A stretch of 15,090 nucleotides of DNA from Caldiserica bacterium UBA4770. Lineage in GTDB: Bacteria; Caldisericota; Caldisericia; Caldisericales; Caldisericaceae. Made by a program: the position numbers and the translations under genes. Shown here in pieces: positions 1-7,957 of this stretch; position 1 is the stretch's first letter; every line of letters starts with the position of its first letter. Location: positions 1,130-16,219 of the forward strand of contig DHHO01000009.1 in NCBI GenBank assembly GCA_002403335.1. The letters run 5' to 3'. The notes under the pieces are model-generated. The model worked only from the letters and a program-made list of their open reading frames with translations, was not told the origin of the DNA and searched no databases.

Positions 1-1
1 A

Positions 2-235
2 GGAGGTAAAGGATACCTTGTATGGGCTAACAAAACTCTTCAGGAAGAATTCATAGGCTACCACCTAATACTTCTGACAGAAGACCCTGCTAAATTTAAT
101 GAAAAACTTATGAAATACCCTATTTTCTATAATACCAAAAGAGTACGTAGAGGATTGAATTATTTGTCTCCCATTGATTATGTGCCAGAATATTATTCAG
201 AGTACCAAATGTGTGTAACCTGTACATTTTCTTGA
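2..235 (+). CDS. IS481-type transposase, C-terminal end (cut by window edge)
   Basis: Open frame entering from the left edge and ending at TGA 233-235; 77 residues visible. It reads ...TLQEEFIGYHLILL..., then YNTKRVRRGLNYLSPIDYVP near the C-terminus. This is the usual end of rve/DDE integrase-core transposases of the IS481 group: the stretch after the catalytic Glu, with the 'YN.xRxH.gL....P..yl' signature. The catalytic DDE residues would lie to the left of the window, so whether the element is intact cannot be judged. In the family the signature arginine is usually followed by His or a similar residue (RVH.GL); here it is RVRRGL. The stop codon overlaps the -35 hexamer of the ileS promoter. 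A related, internally deleted copy lies on the minus strand at 14743-15066. Confidence 0.75.
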   Translation, partial: GGKGYLVWANKTLQEEFIGYHLILLTEDPAKFNEKLMKYPIFYNTKRVRRGLNYLSPIDYVPEYYSEYQMCVTCTFS

Positions 236-259
236 CTATAAAATTTATATATTTATACT
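232..259 (+). promoter_or_regulatory. Sigma-70-type promoter for the ileS operon
   Basis: TTGACT (232-237), a 16-nt spacer, then TATACT (254-259); each hexamer has one mismatch to consensus. It lies 32 nt before the ileS start, giving a leader of only about 25 nt. That leaves no room for a T-box, a common regulator of ileS in Firmicutes. The -35 box includes the stop codon of the upstream transposase, so the promoter straddles the end of a mobile-element gene. Confidence 0.7.
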
Positions 260-291
260 CTTATTTGTATATTTCTTTGAAGGAGTGAGTT

Positions 292-3200
292 ATGTTTAGA
301 AAACTTGAAGATGTTAAAAAGATCCCGGAAGAAGAGGAAAGAATCATCAACTTCTGGAAGGAAAATGAAGTATTTGAGAAAAGTCTCAAAATAAGAGAAG
401 GGAGGCCTCGCTTTGTATTTTATGAAGGTCCCCCAACGGCGAATGGAAGACCGGGCGTGCACCATGGCCTGTCAAGAATTTACAAGGATACTGTCCTCAG
501 GTATAAATCACTCACTGGCTATTATGTCCCAAGAAGGGGGGGTTGGGATACGCAGGGGCTCCCTGTGGAGATAGAGGTGGAAAAGCAACTGGGAATCCAT
601 ACAAAAAAGGAAATCGAAGAATATGGGATTGAAAAATTCAATGCCCTGTGTAAGAAAAGCGCCTTTGAGTATATAGAAGAATGGGAAAAGATGACAGACA
701 GAATCGGTTTCTGGCTTGATATGAAGAATGCATATGTCACATATGAAAATCCATATATTGAAAGTGTGTGGTGGCTCCTCAAGGAGATATACAAAAAGGG
801 GCTACTCTATCAGGGGTACAAGACTGTTCCCTACTGCCCCCGTTGTGGAACTACACTTTCCTCGCATGAATTATCACTTGGTTATAGAAAGGTAAAAGAC
901 CCGTCTGTTTATGTAAGATTTAAAGTGAAGGATGAAAGGTTTCCTTCTGCATCCCTTCTTGTATGGACAACTACCCCATGGACATTGCCCTCTAACCTTG
1001 CAGTGGCAATTAACCCGGGATTTACATATCTTCTTGTAGAATACAATGGCGAAGAGTTGATCCTTTCCGAGAACAGGGCAGAAGCAGTCCTTGGTGAGGA
1101 TTATAAGATTATAAAAAGGATAACCCCAGAGGAAATTGAAGGTATGAGGTACGAACCTCTATTTGACTTTGCAGGGTTATCCCCACAAGAACTGGAACTT
1201 TCTTTTAAAGTGTACCCCGGAGATTTTGTAACCGGAGAGGATGGAACAGGCATTGTACATATTGCGCCTGCATTTGGTGAGGATGATGTTAAACTCGGGC
1301 AAAAGTATCATCTTCCATTTGTTCAGCTTGTTGACCTTGAGGGAAATATGACGGCAGGTCCCTGGAAAGGAATGTTTGTAAAAAAAGCGGACCCTCTTAT
1401 TATTGAAGACCTTGAAAGAAGGGGATTACTTTTTAAGAGGGAACTTTATGAGCACGATTACCCATTCTGCTGGAGATGCGAGACACCTCTTCTGTATTAT
1501 GCAAAGACCTCCTGGTTTATCAGGATGAGCCAATTGCGTAACCTGCTTGTTAGAAACAACGATGGAATTAATTGGTTTCCTGAGAGTATTAAGCACGGAA
1601 GGTTCGGGAACTGGCTTGAAAATATAAACGACTGGGCACTATCGAGGGAAAGATACTGGGGAACACCACTTAATATCTGGATATGTAATAATTGTAAGGC
1701 GGAAGAATCAATAGGAAGTATTGAAGAGTTGAGAGAAAAGGCGGTTGAAGATATCCCCTTTGATATTGAGCTTCATAAGCCCTATGTTGATAGAATCCAC
1801 CTGAGATGTCCTCATTGTGGAGGTATTATGGAAAGAGTGCCCGAGGTTATTGACGTCTGGTTTGACTCAGGATCAATGCCTTTTGCACAGTGGCACTATC
1901 CATTTGAAAATGAGGAGGAATTTGAGGAGAACTTTCCTGCGGATTTTATCACAGAGGCAGTTGATCAAACGAGGGGATGGTTCTATTCACTTCTTGCAAT
2001 TTCTACGTTAGTTAATGGGGTCTCCCCTTATAAAACTGCTATGTGCCTTGAGCTCATCCTTGACGAGAAGGGGCAGAAGATGAGCAAATCAAAGGGGAAT
2101 GTGATTGACCCCTGGACGATATTAGATATGCAGGGGGGTGATGCCTTTAGATGGGCTATCTATACTGCCTCTCCTCCGTGGTACCCAAGAAGGTTTGGTC
2201 CCAATACGGTGAATGAATCCCTGAAAGAGTTTATTATCCCTCTTAGAAATGTCTATTCCTTTTTTGCTCTTTATGCAAATATAGACAATTTTGACCCTGT
2301 TACTGCAACATACATTCCAGTGGAACGAAGGGATACTCTTGATAGGTGGATCATTGCAAAGCTTGAATCTATCAACAAAGAAGTCCTTGATAGGTTTGAC
2401 AGGTTTGAGATTACCCAGATTACAAAGGATATGCAGAGATTCGTTGACGAACTATCAAATTGGTATGTGAGAAGGTCGAGAAGGCGATTCTGGAAAAGTG
2501 AAAATGATTTTGACAAACTTTCTGCGTATTTCACACTTTACGAAGTTCTAAGGAAATTTACGATTCTTCTTGCCCCATTTACTCCATTTATGGCGGAGAT
2601 ATTTTATCAGAATCTTGTAAGAGGGATATCAAAAGATGTTAGGGAAAGCGTTCATCTTGAGGATTATCCTACCCCAAGGGTGGAATTGATGGATGAAAAA
2701 CTTATACAGGAGATGGAGATTGTTATAGATGTTGCCTCAATGGGCAGGAGCCTCAGGAAAAATTCGCAGATAAGAGTTAGACAACCACTAAAAAGATTTA
2801 TTTTATACCTTAACGACCCGCTGGAGGTGCCTGTTATTGAAGCAAATACCTCTGTTATTCAGGAGGAATTGAATGTAAAGTCTATTGAGATAACTCACAA
2901 CATTGAAGATTATGCATCTATCGAATTGAAGCCGAATTTGAAAGCCATCGGGGAAAAGTATGGGAGTTTGGTTCCTCTTATTGTAAAAGAGATATCAAAA
3001 GAGGGGAATGCACTGAAATTCGTAAAGGAAGGAAGGCTTGAGATAGAGATAGAAGGTCAGCAAATGACACTGCTTCCCTCAGAGCTTATCCTCACTGTTT
3101 TAGGAAAGGGTCACTTTATCGGGTTGTATGAGAATGGAAGATTTGCCTTTCTTGATACAGAATTAACCCCCGAGTTACTCAAAGAAGGAGAGGTGCGGGA

Positions 3201-3426
3201 GATTATTCATGCAGTTCAGAACCTCAGAAAGGAAGCAAACCTTAATATTGAGGATAGGATTGTTCTTTCAATAGAACCCTATAGTGATGCTGTAAGTGAG
3301 CATATAGCTTATATTAAGGAAGAAACGCTTGCGGAGAGATTTGAAGGCTTTAATACCCCTCTTATTGAAGGCGAAATCAAACTTGAAGACCACTCTTACA
3401 GGATAAAAATAAAGAAGGCAATTTAA
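292..3426 (+). CDS. ileS: Isoleucyl-tRNA synthetase, type 2 (IleRS2), with GxHH signature
   Basis: Cytoplasmic class-Ia enzyme that charges tRNA-Ile using ATP. It has 1044 residues, normal for the family. Start ATG 292 has a GAAGGAG ribosome site six nt upstream. Visible in order: active-site entry EGPPTANGRPGVHHGLSR (about residues 45-62), with the HIGH motif altered to G55-V56-H57-H58; a Cys pair C182-P-R-C185; the CP1 editing domain with TTTPWTLPSN; CWRC and CNNC/CPHC pairs; DVWFDSG; the KMSKS loop at 596-600; and a tRNA-binding helical domain with NWYVRRSRRRFW. The overall pattern matches the eukaryote-like, mupirocin-resistant IleRS2 class rather than the IleRS1 class. It is first gene of the operon and its stop TAA overlaps the ktrB ATG by one base. 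The isoleucine assignment rests on family pattern and is strong. Confidence 0.95.
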   Translation: MFRKLEDVKKIPEEEERIINFWKENEVFEKSLKIREGRPRFVFYEGPPTANGRPGVHHGLSRIYKDTVLRYKSLTGYYVPRRGGWDTQGLPVEIEVEKQLGIHTKKEIEEYGIEKFNALCKKSAFEYIEEWEKMTDRIGFWLDMKNAYVTYENPYIESVWWLLKEIYKKGLLYQGYKTVPYCPRCGTTLSSHELSLGYRKVKDPSVYVRFKVKDERFPSASLLVWTTTPWTLPSNLAVAINPGFTYLLVEYNGEELILSENRAEAVLGEDYKIIKRITPEEIEGMRYEPLFDFAGLSPQELELSFKVYPGDFVTGEDGTGIVHIAPAFGEDDVKLGQKYHLPFVQLVDLEGNMTAGPWKGMFVKKADPLIIEDLERRGLLFKRELYEHDYPFCWRCETPLLYYAKTSWFIRMSQLRNLLVRNNDGINWFPESIKHGRFGNWLENINDWALSRERYWGTPLNIWICNNCKAEESIGSIEELREKAVEDIPFDIELHKPYVDRIHLRCPHCGGIMERVPEVIDVWFDSGSMPFAQWHYPFENEEEFEENFPADFITEAVDQTRGWFYSLLAISTLVNGVSPYKTAMCLELILDEKGQKMSKSKGNVIDPWTILDMQGGDAFRWAIYTASPPWYPRRFGPNTVNESLKEFIIPLRNVYSFFALYANIDNFDPVTATYIPVERRDTLDRWIIAKLESINKEVLDRFDRFEITQITKDMQRFVDELSNWYVRRSRRRFWKSENDFDKLSAYFTLYEVLRKFTILLAPFTPFMAEIFYQNLVRGISKDVRESVHLEDYPTPRVELMDEKLIQEMEIVIDVASMGRSLRKNSQIRVRQPLKRFILYLNDPLEVPVIEANTSVIQEELNVKSIEITHNIEDYASIELKPNLKAIGEKYGSLVPLIVKEISKEGNALKFVKEGRLEIEIEGQQMTLLPSELILTVLGKGHFIGLYENGRFAFLDTELTPELLKEGEVREIIHAVQNLRKEANLNIEDRIVLSIEPYSDAVSEHIAYIKEETLAERFEGFNTPLIEGEIKLEDHSYRIKIKKAI

Positions 3427-4778
3427 TGAGGAGGAATTTAACTCCCGTTCGCTTTTTTGTATGGAGTTTTGCTGTTGTTATACTTGTGGGAACAGTGCTC
3501 CTTACGCTGCCTATTTCAAGCGAAGCTCACAGATTCACCAATCCTGTTACTGCCCTTTTTACAGCTACATCTGCAACCTGCGTCACAGGACTTGTCGTTG
3601 AAGATACAGCTTCATACTGGTCACTCTTTGGGGAAATTGTGATTCTTTTGCTCATTCAGGTTGGTGGGTTGGGTTATATGACTGTTGCAACCTTCTTTCT
3701 CATCTTTTCCAATAGAAAGATAACTCTCAGGCAGAGGTTTATCCTGAAGGAAGGGCTCAATGTATACAGGCTTACGGGGATTGTATCTTTTGCAAGGACT
3801 CTTTTCTTTACAGTCCTTTTCTTTGAAGGATTTGGTGCATTAGTACTTTTTCTGAGATTCCTGAAGGATTTCTCACCTCTTAAGGCGATGTGGATGGGGA
3901 TATTCCATTCAATTTCTGCTTTCTGCAATGCAGGCTTTAGCATAACCGGTGGATTCAAAAGTCTCACAGGATATGTGAATGATTTAACGGTGAATATAAC
4001 GATGATGATTCTTATTGTATGCGGTGGTATTGGATTCTATGTTTTAGTGGAGATATTCAATGCATTAAGAGCAAGATTTAAAAATGAAGAGAGGAGAAAA
4101 TTTTCTCTACATACAAGAATTGTCCTTAAGGCGACATTTACCTTAATAATTATCGGAACTGTACTTATAATGCTTTTTGAGTGGAACAACCCTGAAACAC
4201 TTGGGGCGTTAAACCTTAGAGGAAAGATACTTTCCTCTTTCTTTCAGGCAATTACTCCAAGGACTGCGGGCTTTAATACGATTGATATTGCCTCTCTCCA
4301 CCAAACTACCCTGCTTGAAATGATATGCCTGATGTTTATTGGGGGTTCCCCTGGAGGGACTGCGGGAGGAGTCAAAACAACTACATTCACCATTATTTTA
4401 GCATTACTCATTCACGCATACAGGGAGAGAATTCCCATCACCATAACCGGAAGGACAATAAAGCTAAAGACAATAAGGAGAGCACTGTTTATAGCTGGTT
4501 TTGCAATACTTGTTATCCTTATCTCAACAATGGTTATACTATGGAATCAGGGAGACGAATTTACTCTTTCACAGGTATTGTTTGAAGTGGTGTCGGCTTT
4601 TGGGACTGTAGGGCTTTCCACGGGAATTACAGCGAATCTTTCGATACTTTCAAGAATTGTCATAATTGCTACAATGTTTATAGGGCGTGTCGGGCCTCTG
4701 AGTTTTATTCTTAGTATTACGACAAGGAGTAAAGTAGCAGTGCCCGCATATCCTGAGGAGGAAGTTGCAGTAGGTTAG
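3426..4778 (+). CDS. ktrB: Potassium uptake pore protein, TrkH/KtrB family
   Basis: Integral-membrane subunit of a Ktr-type K+ importer, 450 residues with multiple hydrophobic helices from residue 8 onward. All four selectivity-filter repeats of the TrkH/TrkG/KtrB family are recognisable: ATCVTGL (T54-G55-L56), SAFCNAGF (NAGF 168-171), TPRTAGFN (280-284) and SAFGTVGLS (about 394-398). The intramembrane-loop segment GGSPGGTAGGVKTTT follows the third repeat. The length and the adjacent KtrA-size partner favour KtrB over TrkH (usually about 480 residues). The start is fused to the ileS stop (TAATG), so translation is probably coupled. The gene after it begins 10 nt beyond its stop. It likely works with KtrA in K+ homeostasis and osmotic adaptation. 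Confidence 0.93.
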   Translation: MRRNLTPVRFFVWSFAVVILVGTVLLTLPISSEAHRFTNPVTALFTATSATCVTGLVVEDTASYWSLFGEIVILLLIQVGGLGYMTVATFFLIFSNRKITLRQRFILKEGLNVYRLTGIVSFARTLFFTVLFFEGFGALVLFLRFLKDFSPLKAMWMGIFHSISAFCNAGFSITGGFKSLTGYVNDLTVNITMMILIVCGGIGFYVLVEIFNALRARFKNEERRKFSLHTRIVLKATFTLIIIGTVLIMLFEWNNPETLGALNLRGKILSSFFQAITPRTAGFNTIDIASLHQTTLLEMICLMFIGGSPGGTAGGVKTTTFTIILALLIHAYRERIPITITGRTIKLKTIRRALFIAGFAILVILISTMVILWNQGDEFTLSQVLFEVVSAFGTVGLSTGITANLSILSRIVIIATMFIGRVGPLSFILSITTRSKVAVPAYPEEEVAVG

Positions 4779-4787
4779 GAGGAATAT

Positions 4788-5444
4788 ATGAAAAAGCAAT
4801 TTGGGGTAATAGGATTGGGAAGATTCGGGACTTCTGTTGCAAGAAATCTTGAAAAACTTGGATATCCTGTACTTGCAATTGACAACAACGCTGAAAATGT
4901 TGAGCAGGTGAAGGATTATGTAAGCTTTGCAGACATCGTAGATGCCACAAACCCGGAGGCTCTTGACGCTTCAGGAATAAAGAATTGTGATACAGTTGTT
5001 GTAGCAGTGGGGGATGTAGAATCAAGCATACTCATATCACTTATTCTTGAAGAGTTAGGGGTAGTGAATATTATTGCAAAAGCTGCAAGCGATATACACG
5101 AAAGGGTACTGAAAAAAATAGGTGTCAAAGAAGTGGTCTTTCCGGAGGCTGACATGGGATTCAGGGTTGCAAATAAGCTTACCTCAGCAAATATCCTTGA
5201 TTATATTGAGATTACGCCAGGAGTAGACCTCATTGAATATATAGCAACTAAGAAACTTTCAGGGAAAAACCTTAAAGAGCTTGCACTGAGGAATAGATTT
5301 GGAATAAATGTTATTGCGATCAACAAAGGAAACGAGGTTATTGTTTCCCCTTCCGCGGAAGATGTCATTGAGGAGGGGGCGGACTTATTTATTGTTGGTA
5401 AAACAGAGGACATTTATGAATTTAAAAAGGAGTTTGAGGCATGA
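4788..5444 (+). CDS. ktrA: Potassium uptake regulatory subunit, KtrA/TrkA (RCK)
   Basis: Cytoplasmic gating-ring protein of 218 residues, close to the usual KtrA length. The N-terminal RCK domain is a Rossmann fold with the dinucleotide motif G9-L-G11-R-F-G14 and an acidic residue at the end of beta-2 (AIDNN, D32) that would contact the ribose of NAD(H), or the nucleotide ADP/ATP in KtrA. About residues 135-218 form the RCK_C domain (GVDLIEYIA through FIVGKTEDIYEF). Start ATG 4788 has AGGAGG just upstream, beginning right after the ktrB stop. The last four bases overlap the next gene (ATGA). A single RCK_N/RCK_C unit means it resembles KtrA rather than the duplicated E. coli TrkA. Confidence 0.93.
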   Translation: MKKQFGVIGLGRFGTSVARNLEKLGYPVLAIDNNAENVEQVKDYVSFADIVDATNPEALDASGIKNCDTVVVAVGDVESSILISLILEELGVVNIIAKAASDIHERVLKKIGVKEVVFPEADMGFRVANKLTSANILDYIEITPGVDLIEYIATKKLSGKNLKELALRNRFGINVIAINKGNEVIVSPSAEDVIEEGADLFIVGKTEDIYEFKKEFEA

Positions 5445-6160
5445 TAAGACTTGTATCGCTTGATTTATGGGAGACTCTTATTAAGGACGAAGGGGAAGGA
5501 GAGAGGGGAAGAGATGAGTTGAGAGCTGATTTTATCATAAAGACATTAGGTCTTCAATCTTCTTATAAAGATCAAATTATGGCGTTCTTTGATGAACTTG
5601 TCGAGGCTTTTAAGCATCCATCAATTGAGAATGAATGGTCAGTTCTTCCAGAAACTCAGATTGACCACCTTCTACAAAGGATTGGCGTTAATGCAAAGAA
5701 GGAGGATTTCAAGAAAATTCTCTCATATTATACTGAGTGCATCCTTGATTATCCTCCTGTATTTGCGGAGAAAGAAGTGCCCGAGGTTCTTGAGAATCTG
5801 AAGAAGAAGTACAAAGTTGCGCTTATTTCAAATACAGGAAGGACGCCTGGAAGGATTCTTCTGAAATTACTGGAAAATATGAGGATTGCAAAATATTTTG
5901 ATTTCTTTGCATTTTCAGATGAACTTCTCCTGAGAAAACCGGATCCTGCTATATTTGGGATTGCTTGTTCCAAAATGGATACTCTTCCTGAGGAAAGCGT
6001 CCATATAGGTGATTCTTACAATATGGATTATCTTGGAGCGAAGGCTGCGCGTGTCAATCCGATTCTTTATATACCTTACAATGAAAGGCCAAAGGCAGAG
6101 GTTTACATAAAAAGCCTTGTTGAGATAGAAGATAAGATAAAAGAAGCCTATGAAAATTGA
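5441..6160 (+). CDS. HAD-superfamily (subfamily IA) hydrolase, probable phosphatase
   Basis: 239 residues. HAD motifs: motif I D8-L-W-E-T12 (nucleophile Asp8); motif II ISNTG with S130; motif III K166 in LRKPDPAIF; motif IV G190-D191-S-Y-N-M-D196. The cap sits between motifs I and II (about residues 18-95), which places it in the class-I cap group (phosphoglycolate phosphatase/haloacid dehalogenase-like). Motif I has Trp where typical phosphatases carry the second Asp (DxD), so the general acid/base must be supplied otherwise or the chemistry differs. The motif III-IV portion (KPDPxIF...xHIGDS) is textbook. Start overlaps ktrA by four bases and its end overlaps hutH, so it is co-translated in the operon. 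The substrate cannot be inferred. Confidence 0.85.
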   Translation: MIRLVSLDLWETLIKDEGEGERGRDELRADFIIKTLGLQSSYKDQIMAFFDELVEAFKHPSIENEWSVLPETQIDHLLQRIGVNAKKEDFKKILSYYTECILDYPPVFAEKEVPEVLENLKKKYKVALISNTGRTPGRILLKLLENMRIAKYFDFFAFSDELLLRKPDPAIFGIACSKMDTLPEESVHIGDSYNMDYLGAKAARVNPILYIPYNERPKAEVYIKSLVEIEDKIKEAYEN

Positions 6161-7628
6161 TGGCATAAATTTAAGGATTGATGAAGTAGAAGATGTTTCA
6201 AGGAATTTTGAGCCCGTTGAGCTTTCAGTGGATACTTTTGATAATATTGATAGGTCTGTTAAATTCATAGAGGATATACTTAAAGAGGGTAGAGTTGTTT
6301 ATGGAATTAACACAGGTTTCGGAAAGCTTTGTGAGAAGGTTATTACTCTTGAAGATGCCTCGATTCTGCAGAAAAATCTATTATTAAGCCATGCATCAGG
6401 AACCGGCCCTCCTTTATCTCAAGAGGAGGTGAGAGCTGCAATTCTTGTAAGAGCAAACTCGCTTGTTAGGGGATTTTCTGCAGTTCGGAGGGAAATCATT
6501 CAGAAACTCATTGATATCCTCAATCTGAAAATCTATCCGTATGTCCCTTCCTATGGTTCACTCGGGGCTTCTGGTGACCTTGCTCCACTTGCTCATATTG
6601 CTCTTATTCTCCTTGGAAGAGGAAGGGTTATAAAAAATAAGGAGATATTAGATGCCTTGCCTATCCTTCTTGAAGCAGGGTTTAAACCAGTGGAAAACCT
6701 TATGCCCAAGGAAGGGCTTGCCCTTATAAATGGTACGGCCGTTGAATCTGGAATCGCTGCAATTCTTGTTCAAGATGCTAATTATCTATTTGATGTCTCT
6801 CTGAAGGCAGCTACCTTATCTATGGAGGCTTTGAGGGCAAAGAGGGAGCCATTTGATAAGAGGATTCATAAGCTACGGAACTCAAAAGAGCAGGAAGAGG
6901 TTGCAGAAAGAATTCTTATGGAAGTTGAGGGAAGTAAACTCATGGATTCTGCTTTTAAGGTTCAAGATGCGTATAGTATAAGATGCATTCCACAGGTATA
7001 TGGAGCAGTACTAAAGAATATGAGATGTGTTGAAGAGACGATTTCACAGGAGATTAATGCAGTTACAGATAACCCTTTGATTTTTGAGGGTGATGGAGAT
7101 GTCCTTACAGGAGGGAACTTTCATGCAGAGCCTATTGCATTTGCAATGGACATTCTCGGAATGGTGTTCACGGATATGGGGAATATGGTTGAAAGAAGAA
7201 TCAATAGATTGCTGAACCCAGCGTTGAGTGGACTTCCTCCATTCCTTACAGAACGCGCGGGGATTCAGTCAGGGCTTATGATTCTCCAATATATAGTTGC
7301 TTCTCTTCTTTCAGAGAATAAAATCCTTTCTCATCCTGCAAGTTGTGATTCTATATCCGTTTCGGCAGACCAGGAAGATCATGTGAGTATGGGAATGAAT
7401 GCGGTTATAAAGGCAAAGAAGATCCTTGATAATTTCAGGAAAATTACCTCTTGCGAGCTTATTGTCGCAGCACAGGGTGCAGATTTCTGTGATAGTAAAC
7501 TCCTCGGGCAAAGAACAGGTGAAACTTACAGAAGGATTCGTGAAGTCGTACCCTTTGCTTACGAGGATAGGGAATTTTCATATGATATAGATAAGATTGA
7601 AGGGATACTACAGAAAAAGGAGCTTTGA
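6150..7628 (+). CDS. hutH: Histidine ammonia-lyase (histidase)
   Basis: 492 residues, close to the usual length of about 510. The MIO cofactor triad A140-S141-G142 lies in GSLGASGDLAPLAH. Other family signatures are YGINTGFG (catalytic Tyr about residue 51), LLSHASGTG, the NPL motif in TDNPLIFEG, and SADQEDHVSMG (Q408-E409-D410-H411). SHAxGxG and QEDHVSM are typical of histidases; tyrosine and phenylalanine lyases differ at these sites. Predicted reaction: L-histidine to trans-urocanate plus ammonia, in the cytoplasm. Start ATG 6150 overlaps the HAD gene by 11 nt; the ribosome site is weak (AAGAAG), consistent with coupling. No hutU, hutI, hutG or hutP is visible, so the degradation pathway is incomplete here. 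An intrinsic terminator follows. Confidence 0.92.
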   Translation: MKIDGINLRIDEVEDVSRNFEPVELSVDTFDNIDRSVKFIEDILKEGRVVYGINTGFGKLCEKVITLEDASILQKNLLLSHASGTGPPLSQEEVRAAILVRANSLVRGFSAVRREIIQKLIDILNLKIYPYVPSYGSLGASGDLAPLAHIALILLGRGRVIKNKEILDALPILLEAGFKPVENLMPKEGLALINGTAVESGIAAILVQDANYLFDVSLKAATLSMEALRAKREPFDKRIHKLRNSKEQEEVAERILMEVEGSKLMDSAFKVQDAYSIRCIPQVYGAVLKNMRCVEETISQEINAVTDNPLIFEGDGDVLTGGNFHAEPIAFAMDILGMVFTDMGNMVERRINRLLNPALSGLPPFLTERAGIQSGLMILQYIVASLLSENKILSHPASCDSISVSADQEDHVSMGMNAVIKAKKILDNFRKITSCELIVAAQGADFCDSKLLGQRTGETYRRIREVVPFAYEDREFSYDIDKIEGILQKKEL

Positions 7629-7677
7629 GTATTCTAAAAAGGAAATGTATGAGCATTTAAGAGGTTTATAAAAGGAC

Positions 7678-7718
7678 GAAAGCCTGCGAAAAGGAGGAGA
7701 AACGCAGGCCTTCTTTTT
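7678..7718 (+). terminator. Rho-independent terminator of the ileS-hutH operon
   Basis: Perfect 7-bp stem GCCTGCG (7682-7688) / CGCAGGC (7703-7709) with outer GAA/TTC pairing across mismatches, followed by TTCTTTTT (7711-7718). The 14-nt loop is purine-only and contains AAGGAGGAG, a near-ideal Shine-Dalgarno sequence with no start codon after it. Confidence 0.9.
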
Positions 7719-7869
7719 GACTTTTCTCACTACTATTATACCACAAATTGTGAAAAAATTATGAAGACTTAAAAATGATTACATTAATTAGCTTTTTTAC
7801 ACTTTTATAGAAAGAAATTTCACTTTTATTGATTATTAGATTTTTCCTTTGTATGTCTCTTACCCTTCA

Positions 7870-7906
7870 CAATATTTAATCAATCTTGTTTCCTTAAGGA
7901 ATATTG
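7870..7906. promoter_or_regulatory. Nested palindrome, candidate operator upstream of the BASS transporter
   Basis: CAATATT (7870-7876) and AATATTG (7900-7906) form an outer inverted repeat; the right arm overlaps the end of a perfect 12-bp palindrome, TTCCTTAAGGAA (7890-7901). It lies about 50 nt before the likely start of the transporter, a reasonable place for a repressor site. The rest of the 7719-7957 gap is AT-rich and I see no convincing -35/-10 pair. Confidence 0.3.
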
Positions 7907-7957
7907 GAAATGCGCCCCTGATTTAAATGCTTGTATTAACGAAAGGTGGTACTAACT

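Noticed and set aside
236..291. T-box riboswitch ahead of ileS
   Set aside because: The leader after the promoter is only about 25 nt and has no T-box sequence or specifier stem.
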